The position numbers and the translations under genes were made by a program. The notes under the pieces are model-generated. The model searched no databases. It saw nothing but the letters and a program-made list of their open reading frames with translations, and was not told the origin of the DNA. Below are positions 54,838 to 64,000 of a DNA stretch of 64,000 bases, in pieces; the first letter of the stretch is position 1, and each line of letters starts with the position of its first letter. Source of the stretch: Ilex aquifolium (Eukaryota > Streptophyta > Magnoliopsida > Aquifoliales > Aquifoliaceae). The stretch is taken from positions 20,966,270-21,030,269 of the forward strand of contig OX637398.1 of the NCBI GenBank assembly GCA_951799425.1, in the 5' to 3' direction.

Positions 54838-57800
54838 TTATTTATTTAAATAATCAAAGATACCCCGCGGCTAAGCTCGAAAGCTAAGTAAAGATTATTT
54901 AAAAGATTACAAAATGAAATCAAGTATAAAAAGAGCATGAGGGCCGCAGATAGAAAAAAAGGAATGATTTTCTATTAATGGACCAAATGGTTGAGATATA
55001 ATATACAAGATAAAAAGAGAGCACGCAAGCCACATAAAGCCTATAAAGAGAAATAAAGCTTGAAGGTGTCCCATTCATTCGACATAAATCGTAGTTGTTT
55101 CTGGGCATGCTTCAAGCTCTCGGGCACAACCAATAATCTATCACTTCCATCTTTGTGAGTGGCTAGCAGTCCCTTAGTATTGAGAAACATATTCTCTCTT
55201 TCTTGCTTTATCTTAGATCTCAACTCTACCACCATTAATAGTTTTTCTCTAACTCTATTTTCTCCCGAAGTAGCATGGCATCTTTTACCTTTAGTTTTTC
55301 CTCCTTCTCCTTGTTTAGGGTAAGTTGAGGAGCAAAATCCTTCGTAGAGTTGATAAATTTTATCTTGATCCTCACCTCATCTTTGAAGTAGCAGGCTTGA
55401 GAAATTTTTGTCTAGAGGTGAGCTCTTATGTAGGCTACTTGTTCTTGTTGTTGTTCGATAAAGTAAGTCAATGAAGCAGCATAAATCTTGGCTAGACATG
55501 AGGTTACAAAAAGGAGGTTAGCTTCAATGAGATAATCAAAGGAGAGCTCCAACAGTTTGAAGAAGAGGGAAAATTCTTGTTGCAAGGCTTCTTCGATGGG
55601 TGGGAAAGAGATGCTAGAAGTAGACACAGAATCCACTGCTTTTAAAAACTCATATGCCTTATGATAGATGGTTTCAATACTGGAATCAGCGATAGAGGCA
55701 CAAGATGTAGACTCAGACACTGACTATAAAGAGAGGAAAATAGGGAAAAATTTAGTGAATTAATGTAGGGTAAAATTAAGAAAGTGGATAGCTTGTTGGA
55801 AGGTAACTTGGTTCACAGAAGAGGTAGATGGTAAGGATTTCTTTAGCTGATTTAGTTGGTCATCAAGATTGACTATGGGATCATTGAGACTTGGTGGCAT
55901 AAGGGAACCCCCATAAGTGATTTCCTCGGGAATAAGACTCAAAATTTTGGGTAGGCTGAGGGATTTCCAGCCTAGGAGAGCTAGTTGAATCTTTAACTAG
56001 GGGCACTGAGATTGGAATAACAAGGTCCTCGTGGGAAGGTACTTCATAACTGATGACAGCTACGACAGAAAAGTCCTGTCGATTGACTGTTGTTGGTCTT
56101 CGGTAGGTAGATGAGACATGAATTGTCTCACAGGAGTGGTGGCTACTACGATCGCTAGCATGGTATCTTCTTGAGCCTCTGGGGAGGCATTTCTTTTTTG
56201 TCTTGAAGAGGGTGAGAGGGGATGTTTAGGATTGTGGTGCTCTAAAGAGGCAGTTGATCTTTTGTTTCCCCTCTACAAGAAAAGGATAAGAGTTTAGAAG
56301 GCATATTGAAAAGGGAAAGAAGAATAAAGGACTTGAGGGGTATGATGCTAGTTTTCCTGGTTGAAGGGATAAGTTTGTTGATCAGTATGTCCTCACTGTC
56401 TGAGGGGGAAAGGGTTGCTTCTTGGCTTTTTCCTAAAGGATTATTAGTTAGTGAGAGCAGGGGAATTGTCTCTGTAAGAATTGTTTCTCTCTAGACATTT
56501 GAGGAAGGAAGAGTACTCATCCTTTTGCGAATGATAGGAGTTTCCTCAATTCCTTGATTATCAACAATGTTGACCAAGGGCACCTCGACAATTGCTAGAG
56601 AGGTTTTTTTCTTCTTTGAAGGATGAGTAGTGTTGTCATGTGCATCAATGACATACTGCAATAGTTTCGAGGAAGAATCTCTCTACCTTTTCTTTTTTGG
56701 CTCCTCGATTAAGATAGCATTTTCTTTATTGGAAGGAGCAAGAGGAGAGAGGGTAGCAACATTAACTTCAGGTATTTTTTTTAATTTCGACTAGCAGAAG
56801 CCTTGTTTGTCTGCCTATTATCGAAAAAAAGCCTGGATATATAATCTTCCACATGATAAACGAAGAGCAAGGCTGAGATATTTTGCCACCATTCTAGACA
56901 AAATGAGAATTGGGATGGGTTGGAGATGAAATGGAAGAACTTGAATGACCCTAGTAATTCCACAAAAGCATGGGAAATTTGCTGGACTAAAACATGGGAC
57001 TTTATTTTCATCCTCTCACTTGCAGGTTCATCAATGGACGGGTGCATGTAGGGGAAATGAACACTTTGGGTCAGACCAAATTGCCTAGCAAATTGGCCAG
57101 GACTGTAGGTTTCAAATCTATAGTTGGAGAACTTGGAGGTAGAAATGGAACCTCCAATATGAAGATAACGAGGTAGTAAGACATTGCCCCAAAAGAGGCG
57201 CTGTAATTTTTTTGACTTCATCGGAGGTAGTGTCTGGATCGGCAAAGAATGGCTCTAGGAGGGAAAAAGAATAGAGAAGTTTAGAGAAAGGAGTATGTAG
57301 AGAGTCTTCCTTATCTTTGCTAAGTTGAAGAGGATTCTAAAATAGGAATCAAAGGTCTTTTCAGTGTGTAAGGCTAGGGCAGATAGAAATCGATGTGCAT
57401 AGTTCTGAGGTTTGTACTTAAGTTTAGGCAAGGTTTCAAGGGGCCAGACCTCAGGAAAGTAGGCATAGATCCATGCTTGGAAGAGCCAAAAAGGGCCTCC
57501 ACAACTAACAATGATTCTATTTTCAGTTAAATTGAATAGGCCTCTGTACAATGCCACTAAAATGAAGGGGGCCAAGGCGAGTTTCTTTTGGTTGGCCAGT
57601 TGAATGGCCACCCTAACATATTCCCTAGTCACCTTAAAACCAAGAATACCCAAAACAAATCGATAGAGCCAATGAAGGAGAAAGACAACGTGTTCTACAA
57701 ACAAAGGAGTAAGGGATTGAAAAACAAAGAAATGGTTGACGAGGTCACTATATCCTATGCTAGAGGGGATATTGACAAAGTCACTATCGGTGTTAGTAGA

Positions 57801-58350
57801 GAGGCAAGCATTTACCTCCATACCCGTCGACGGGAGCCCAGTCAAGTGAATGATGTCCAATATGATTGAGGACATCATGCCAATTGAAAGAAGCATGACA
57901 TTACATGATTAAGACCAGAAGCATGCAGCGACACTGATTAGCCACCGATTTATGTGCAAATCAGAGGTGGAAATCTTGATCATTTCAAAAATACTCAAAT
58001 GTATCCATTGAGAGGCATATTGAGTGTCTATCTTAGTAATCTAATCAACCTAGCGTTGGTTAGGATTGATCCATAAGCGGAGTGGGTTATTTCCTTGATT
58101 CCATGACTTCCATGAGAGTTGGGATTGGTTCAGCATTAGAGTTTCACCCTCATGGACGGGGTAGTAATCAGAGTACCCCTCACAAACATAAGATTTGAAG
58201 GAAGGTCTAAGAGCAAGAACCCTACTTGAACTGGGAGTATGAATCAGAACCCTATGCTTTCTAGAGTCACTCGTAGTTTTTTTGATCACAACAAGAAACC
58301 TTGGCGAAAAGAGGATTTCAGAAGAGGTCGATGATGGATGATTTTATTTC
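54838..58350 (-). pseudogene. Plant mobile domain (PMD, aminotransferase-like) protein, antisense
   Basis: The N-terminal part (minus, near 58,290) has RVLIHTPSSSRVLALRPSF, then LSWKSWNQGNNPLRLW. The domain core includes SSIILDIIHLTGLPSTGMEV, HVVFLLHWLYRFVLGILGF, VTREYVRVAIQLANQKKLAL and GGPFWLFQAWIYAYFPEVWP, the order and spacing of the PMD family. After the core come a Ser-rich linker and helical segments (SESTSCASIADSSIETIYHK; LELSFDYLIEANLLF). PMD proteins such as Arabidopsis MAIN and MAIL1 act in nuclear gene and transposon silencing, and related copies travel in plant transposons. This copy is broken. Its 3' end shows GAGCTTAGCCGCGGGGTATC and an AT-rich run at 54,870-54,838. Confidence 0.78.
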
Positions 58351-58787
58351 TTGGGAGCCATTCGGGATATCAGAAGGAGAATCGCCGAGAAGAAAGAAAG
58401 GGAATGAGAGTAAGCAGTAGGAAGAAGGTGAAGTAGAACGAAGGGAACAGTTCAGCTGTCAAAATACTTCAAATAAGCGTGTATGGTAGGCAATGGTAAT
58501 GTTTGTTCATTTATTTGAGTTAATTAAGACTACACTCAATTAAATGAGGGGGGGGGATTTTTTGGACCTAAAATGTAAATTATGAGAATATTCGATGCAC
58601 CAACACCTGGCAAATTGGGGGTATTAAAGAATAAGTCATGTGGCAAAATCAGAGAAAAGGCAGGAGAAAGTCAGACATAGTTTTATTTGAAAGAAGAATA
58701 ACTGCCAGGGAGTTACAAGTTAGATAATCGTCGATGAAGATGAAAACATCAAAGATAGGGCAATAAAAAGCAGAAAATGAGGAAGTT
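58351..58787. other. Non-coding segment with purine tract and possible 3' LTR start
   Basis: No reading frame of interest. The G9 purine run at 58,548-58,556 followed by TTTTTTGGACC is the only signal. The final 225 bases would be LTR if the reading is right. Confidence 0.4.
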
Positions 58788-61284
58788 TGTAAAACCCAGG
58801 TAAATTTGAATTTTTTACAAAAAAGGGGTAAAACGGTAAATTGCCACTACGGTACGGGTTGTAAACCTGAAATTTTCTAGATCTCGGATGATGAAATGGA
58901 CCTCACCGTTGGATTCGTATCGCGAAATCTAGTTACCCAGGCAAATTTCGTCGGATTCCGAGATAGTCGGATTTTTCACGTTTTTCGAGGCGACGGGGTC
59001 AGGCGACCCCCAAAAACGAAATTTTTAAGAAAATTTTGAAAGTTAGAAAATAATTTACATAAAGTTCATATAAAAAAAATTTGAACTTAAACCGGGACGA
59101 AATTAATCGTTTCGGGGCGAAAACGGACCCGAATAAGTGGGGGACACTTGGCGCAACGAGAGCCAAGCCTTGAAAATTATAAATAGGGACTAAAATTCGA
59201 TATTTTGGGAGATATCTTTGCTGAAGATCAGCCTTCAACGTTGGGGAGAAAGAGGGAGAGAAAAGAGAGAAAACAATTTTTCTTTCGTCGATTCTCAGAG
59301 TTCCGTCGGTCGGAATCCGTCGAGCCAAGAACTAAAGTCGATCACATTGACGAGGGCTATGCAACCACACCAAAAACAAGGAATTTCACCGAAGATCCAA
59401 AGGGGAGATTTTCGGAAAATCAAGGTCTTGAGGTTTGGTTGGTGTTTTTGAAGTTTCCACACTTCATTTGAGGTAGGGTTCTTCCTAGTTTGGTTTTATT
59501 CCTACCCTTTGGTGTTGAAAAATCAGGGGTTGATATGGAAATTAACCTAGGTGTGTTGATGGTCATGGAAATGAGGAAATTTGGCATTGAAATGACTTAA
59601 GCTAAATTCTAGCTTGAATTTGATATATAGAAGTTACTTTCATAATCTCTTGTAACTTGATGAAATTGTGGGCTGTTTTGGGCTGTTATGTGTGCTGTTT
59701 TGGGCTGTTATATGGGCTGTTATGTGTGCTGTTTTGGGATGTTATGTGGGCTATTTTGTGGGCTGTTAAGTGGGCTGTTGTGGGGGCTGTTATGTGCTTA
59801 TCTATGCATTTGTAATAAAGTGTGTTATTGACATAATTATGAAATAGCATGCTTGTGATTGTATTAATTATGAAATGTTGATATATGTGTATTAATATAT
59901 TGACATTGTGATGAATTGTTTGGAGATTATATGAATATGATATAATTGTCCATGATACATGTTGAAATGTATGGTTAAATTGATCCATGACATTCATTAC
60001 ATATGGGACATGATATGTGGTTATATTTGCTCATATGACACTCATTACATATGGAGCATGACGTTGGTAGTGCAATGGTTCATTACATTGCATATGTAAG
60101 GAGGCATCACATTCATGGCTTTATACATGAGTGTGGGTGTGTGGTTGCATGGTTTAATCAAACACCATACTTCGTGGTTGATGGTGGGCTCGGGAAAGTT
60201 GGGTTGAAGATCCGACTGAATCGCACGGTTGCATGCATGGAAAACTCGTGTCTGGTATAACAAGAAGGGCTAGACTCTCCATTGGGTGCAAAATTCGGCT
60301 ACTTGGTTCACACACTCCCCTGAGGTGAAATTCCGGAAAAGTGTGATGGTGTACGGAACCGGCGGTTGTGATACCAAAATCTGTTGCCCAACAAAGACAC
60401 AAGATTTTGTTTATAAAACACCCATTCAATAGGTAACATCCACAATGATTTGGTTTTTTAAATACATAACTTTTATTTCAAACAATCATTGGATGTATTT
60501 TCGTCAATTGACGGATTCATTACACATGTGCATTGCATTATGTTGTGGTAGTCAGTGAGGACTCGGGTTGAAGTTGCGTGAGTGAGTCTCGTCTCATTTC
60601 GTGGCATGTCATAAGATTCCTATCATTGAATGCATATTCTTGATTGGAATGTTTTAAATGATTGATTGTTGCATGTGACATTTCATATGCATCTAGGATG
60701 GGGAGTAGCCTCTGTAGGAGCTACTCTATTGAGCGTTGCTCACTTTATACGGAAAAATATTTTAGGTACAGGTTATACGCCGATGGACGACACTCACTCG
60801 GGCACTTAAGGAGGAAGAAAAGCCGAGATGTGCTTTATTTTGAGTTCTTGTAAAATCATTGTGAAAATTATGATTTTGAGCATGTAAATATTTGGAAATA
60901 GTCGTAATGGGACTCACACGGGCTGTTTTGAATGTAAATTTCATGATGTATGAGTTTGATATGAGTTTGGGTAGGTTTTTTCAAAACTCCATATTTCTGG
61001 ACTATTTTTAATATAACCTTGCACGTTTTTATATGAGTATGGATAAATGGATCCGGTGTGGTCAATGTTGAATATTGGACCTTGGATGAGTCTTGTGATT
61101 GTATGATGCACATGTTGTGTTTTTTGGTAGAGCTCCCCGTACAAAGGAGACTCTGCCCGAATTTTTGTTCAATTATGGACCCAGTAAATGGGGCATGACA
61201 GCGCGATATCGAGTTACTCGGTATCCCCGGGTATTTCGCGGGTTGATGGGTAATCAACGGACCCCCGAATTTTGTGGTGTCAGA
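58788..61284 (+). repeat. Tekay 2 5' LTR
   Basis: TGTAAAACCCAGG to GTGGTGTCA, about 2,497 bases. It aligns with the reverse complement of the Tekay 1 LTRs, for example GGACCTCACCGTTG and GAGATAGT...TTTTTCACGTTTT. TATA box at 59,178-59,185, then a purine-rich leader. It contains a minisatellite at 59,668-59,796 but not the GGTACC block of Tekay 1. Confidence 0.88.
59668..59796 (+). repeat. GGGCTGTT minisatellite in the Tekay 2 LTR
   Basis: About ten diverged units of 9-18 bases on the pattern (TG)GGCTGTTNTGTG. Confidence 0.85.
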
Positions 61285-61500
61285 GCTTAGGTATACGATT
61301 TACCTAGGGCTTGATGAGCATGGGTCTAGACCATTGCATTTATTGTGCATTTCATGTTATGTGTTATGTGTTATGTGAAGATTATGCATGGTTAAATGTA
61401 TATGGAAAAGAGACACTAGGGTTAGAGAATATAACCTTGGGGGTCAGGAAGAGAAATCTCAAATGTTCAACTTTGATCCCTGCTTTGGGACACTAAATTA

Positions 61501-61902
61501 GTGTCCTATTATTATTTGACTTGTGTGAGGGATTTGGGCTTAGAGGTTGGAACCTTGGAAGATCCATTGCATGTGAGTTCTCCCCTAGGAGCTAGGGTGA
61601 GTAGTGATCAGATATATCGAGGTTGTGAGTTAGAGATCTCGAGGATTCTACTCAGTGTGGACCTTAGGGTCATGGACATGTTGGAGTTCGACGTTATCCT
61701 TGATATGGATTGGTTGACGGCATACCGAGTCGTCATTGATTGTGATCGGAAGAGGGTCATTGCCTACACCCCGGAAGGTGTTTGTTTCATGTTTCAGGGG
61801 GATAAGCACGATGCTTTACCCCAAGCCGTGTACAACTCTAGATGGCACGGGCAGTTGATGGGTTGGCTAGCAAGCCTTACCTTGGAAAATGAGGCGAGAT
61901 AG
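61501..61902 (+). pseudogene. Tekay 2 protease region
   Basis: The C-terminal half of the retropepsin is clear: LEDPLHVSSPLGARV, RVMDMLEFDVILDMDWLTAY and VVIDCDRKRVIAYTPEG, matching Tekay 1 at 6,280-6,530. Fossil. Confidence 0.78.
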
Positions 61903-61905
61903 GAG

Positions 61906-63342
61906 TTGGGTCTACCTCGGGTGGTTTGTGAGTATGAGGATGTTTTTCCAGATGAACTACCGGGATTACCTCCACATAGGGATGTAGACTTCACTATTGA
62001 GTTGCACCCAGGTACATCGCCCATTTCTATGACTCCACATAGGATGACGCCTAATGAGTTGCAAGAACTCAAGGTCCAATTGCAGGAATTGTTGGACAGG
62101 GGTTTTATTAGACCGAGCACCTCACCTTGGGGCGCTCCGGTGCTATTTGCCAAGAAGAAGGACAAGACCCTTCGGCTATGGATAGACTACCGGCAGTTGA
62201 ATAGGGTTACTATCAAGAATATATACCCTTTGCCGAGGATTGATGATTTTTTTGATAAACTGAGAGGGGCGCGGGTCTACTCCAAGATAGATCTCCGCAC
62301 CGGTTACCATCAGTTGAGGGTTAGGGAGGCGGATATCCCTAAGACGGTGTTTAGGACGCGATGTGGGCATTTTGAGTTCACAGTGATGCCATTCAGATTG
62401 ACGAATGCTCCAGCGGCATTCATGGATCTCATGCATAGGGTGTTCCAACCCTACCTAGATCAGTTCGTTGTGGTCTTCGTTGACGACATCTTGATCTACT
62501 CCAAGTCTGAGGAGGAGCATGAGGGTCACTTGAGGATTGTTCTCCAGGCCTTGAGAGACCATCAGTTGTATGCCAAATTCAGTAAGTGTGAATTTTGGCT
62601 TACTGAGGTGAAATTTTTGGGGCATGTGGTGTCGGCTTCGGGTGTATCCGTGGACCTGGAAAAGGTTGAGGCAGTCATGAATTTGGAGAGGCCGAAGTTG
62701 GTCTTTGAGATACGCAGTTTCTTGGGATTGGTAGGGTATTACAGGAGGTTCATTGAGGACTTCTCCCGATTAGCTGCACCTATGACCAAGTTGACCCGGA
62801 AAGAGGTCAAGTTTGAGTGGAATGACTCGTGTGAGAAGGCATTCCAGGATTTGAAGAGAAGACTTACTTCAACTCCTATTCTGATAGTCACAGAATGGGG
62901 ACAGAGGTACACAGTGTATTGTGATGCCTCTAAGGACGGACTTGGATGCGTTTTGATGCAGTCTGGGAGAGTAGTGGCTTATGGTTCTCGGCAGTTAAAC
63001 AATCACGAGCAGAATTACCCTACACATGACATGGAGTTGGCGGCCATTGTCTTTGCCTTGAAGGCTTGGCGCCACTATCTGTACGGTGAGCAATTCGAGG
63101 TGTTTTCGGACCACAAGAGCCTGAAGTACATCTTTACACAGCGGGACCTCAACATGAGGCAACGTAGATGGATGAAATATCTGGAAGACTATGACTTCAC
63201 TTTGCATTACCATCCCGGTAAGGCAAATGTGATGGAGGATGCACTTAGTCGAAAGTCACGAGGAGTTGTGGCTAGTGTAGCTTTCAGGGAGTGGCAGATG
63301 CTCGAGACTGTGGGACAGTTAGGGCTACACTATATGGGATAG
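61906..63342 (+). pseudogene. Tekay 2 reverse transcriptase and RNase H
   Basis: Long open frame. [21 protein letters not shown] lead-in, [35 protein letters not shown], and the catalytic [20 protein letters not shown] with both Asp. Connection: [20 protein letters not shown] and [20 protein letters not shown]. RNase [41 protein letters not shown]-like and [20 protein letters not shown], ending in [13 protein letters not shown]. Converts element RNA to DNA. Part of a broken element; treated as fossil. Confidence 0.9.
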
Positions 63343-63399
63343 GCTCAGGGTACCTTGGGAAGTTTGGTGGCTACGCCTTCCCTACTGTGCAGAGTGATT

Positions 63400-64000
63400 G
63401 AGTCTTAGGGGCAAGACCCAGATATATTGTCTATTAAGGACCGAGTACGGTCGGGTACGGGTGACGAGGGCTGGATTATTCACATGGATGGTAGTCTTCG
63501 GTTTAGGGGAAGAGTTGTGGTTCCCCAGTTAGCAAAGCTGAGAGAGGAGATCCTTAGGGAGTTCCGTTACTCCCATTTTGCTGTACACCCTGGTGGCACA
63601 AAGATGTATCAAGATCTTCGTCGCCAGTATTACTGGAGTGGAATGAAGAAACACGTTGGGAATTTTGTTAGTAGATGTCTCACGTGTCAGCAAGTGAAGA
63701 CTGAGCACTAGAGACCAGCAGGATTACTCCAGCATTTGGAGGTAGCTGAGTGGAAGTGGGAACATGTCACGATGGATTTTGTGACTCACTTGCCAAGAAC
63801 ATCACGAGGGCATGATGCGGTGTGGGTGATAGTGGACCGGCTTACTAAGTCGACACATTTTGGCAGTGCGGATGACCTTCACACTGGAGGAATTCTGCAG
63901 GTTGTATATACGGGAGATTGTCCGGTTGCATGGGGTACCCGTATCTTTAGTATCGGATCGGGATCCCAGGTTTACGGCTCATTTTTGGGAAAGTTTTCAG
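63400..64000 (+). pseudogene. Tekay 2 integrase, first part
   Basis: Integrase head WIIHMDGSLRFRGRVVVPQL, the H2C2 finger (HFAVHPGGTKMYQDLRRQYY, then CLTCQQVKTEH) and the core start WKWEHVTMDFVTHLPRTSRG. The window ends inside the core. Fossil. Confidence 0.85.

Larger units (their letters stand above)
52886..58787. mobile_element. Gypsy-type fragment with gag/protease on plus and a plant-mobile-domain ORF on minus
   Basis: Plus strand 52,890-54,330 carries a Gypsy gag tail and protease of the Tat/Ogre kind. Minus strand 58,350-54,840 carries a plant mobile domain protein. At 58,546-58,562 a G-rich purine tract (GAGGGGGGGGGATTTT) is followed by a possible 3' LTR start TGGACCTAAAATG (58,563), cut at 58,788 by Tekay 2. 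RT, RNase H and integrase are not seen and no 5' LTR is in the window. Together it looks like a non-autonomous Gypsy that carried a captured gene in antisense, though the two halves could also be separate insertions. Broken. Confidence 0.55.
58788..64000 (+). mobile_element. Tekay 2: Ty3/Gypsy chromovirus (Tekay/Del), plus strand, cut by the window end
   Basis: A 2.5-kb LTR (58,788-61,284) followed by protease, RT, RNase H and the start of integrase, same family as Tekay 1 but on the opposite strand. No gag is recognised between LTR and protease, and the primer-site area is only partly like Tekay 1. The candidate left target bases are AAGTT (58,783-58,787); the right end is outside. It holds the longest open pol stretch in the window (478 codons) but is broken elsewhere. 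Confidence 0.9.

Noticed and set aside
58788-61284. A promoter-containing host gene start (TATA at 59,178 and an 88-codon frame)
   Set aside because: The segment aligns with Tekay LTRs; the TATA box is the LTR promoter and the frame is not kept in the other LTRs.

Overview
The window reads as nuclear DNA of a flowering plant, most likely a eudicot. It is AT-rich, has almost no compact genes, and is filled by nested LTR retrotransposons of plant lineages: Copia with Tnt1-like or RE1-like proteins, Ty3/Gypsy Tekay/Del with a chromodomain, and Ty3/Gypsy Tat with a second RNase H. There is also a plant L1-type LINE with a C-terminal RNase H, tRNA-derived SINEs, and an antisense 'plant mobile domain' gene. 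Species cannot be named from sequence alone.

Layout. 1-17,072: an old Copia element (Copia A) whose left LTR runs off the window. A whole-length but broken Tekay/Del Gypsy element on the minus strand (537-10,688) sits in its gag, and that Gypsy carries a small solo LTR (5,130-5,349) in its pol. A decayed LINE (11,127-15,815) lies between the Copia gag and the Copia 3' end. 17,073-19,269: unassigned DNA. 19,270-27,710: a second Copia (Copia B), related to A, with LTRs of about 1.2 kb; its left LTR holds a 1.15-kb retroposon-like insert carrying an unrecognised 251-codon ORF. 27,711-37,506: the only host-like stretch, with one small conserved-looking gene (32,318-32,557, minus) that has a well-placed TATA box and telo-box, plus SINE, MITE-like and simple-repeat pieces. 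37,507-50,038: a Tat-lineage Gypsy with both LTRs, gag, protease, RT, two RNases H, integrase and a long antisense ORF region; a 2.4-kb solo LTR with a perfect 5-bp target duplication is inserted in that region. 50,041-50,560: a decayed second copy of the small host gene's 3' end. 50,626-52,885: a Copia fragment with a 204-bp LTR and a perfect iMet primer site. 52,886-58,787: a Gypsy-type fragment with gag/protease on plus and a plant-mobile-domain protein on minus. 58,788-64,000: a second Tekay/Del element on plus, cut by the window edge and holding the longest open pol stretch in the window.

How it fits together. The order of insertions can be read from target duplications and interruptions: Tekay and LINE after Copia A; the CGTAT solo LTR after Tekay; the AAGCT solo LTR after Tat; the retroposon after Copia B. 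The host locus seems to have been a tandem pair of [SINE - 3' UTR - small gene] units before Tat landed beside the second copy. All LTR elements are treated as fossils; none looks intact. Nothing prokaryotic, organellar or CRISPR-like was seen. The least ordinary items are the antisense genes inside Gypsy elements (plant mobile domain, and the Tat antisense ORF with its own TATA box and telo-box), the GGTACC palindrome cluster in the Tekay LTR, and the unrecognised retroposon ORF.
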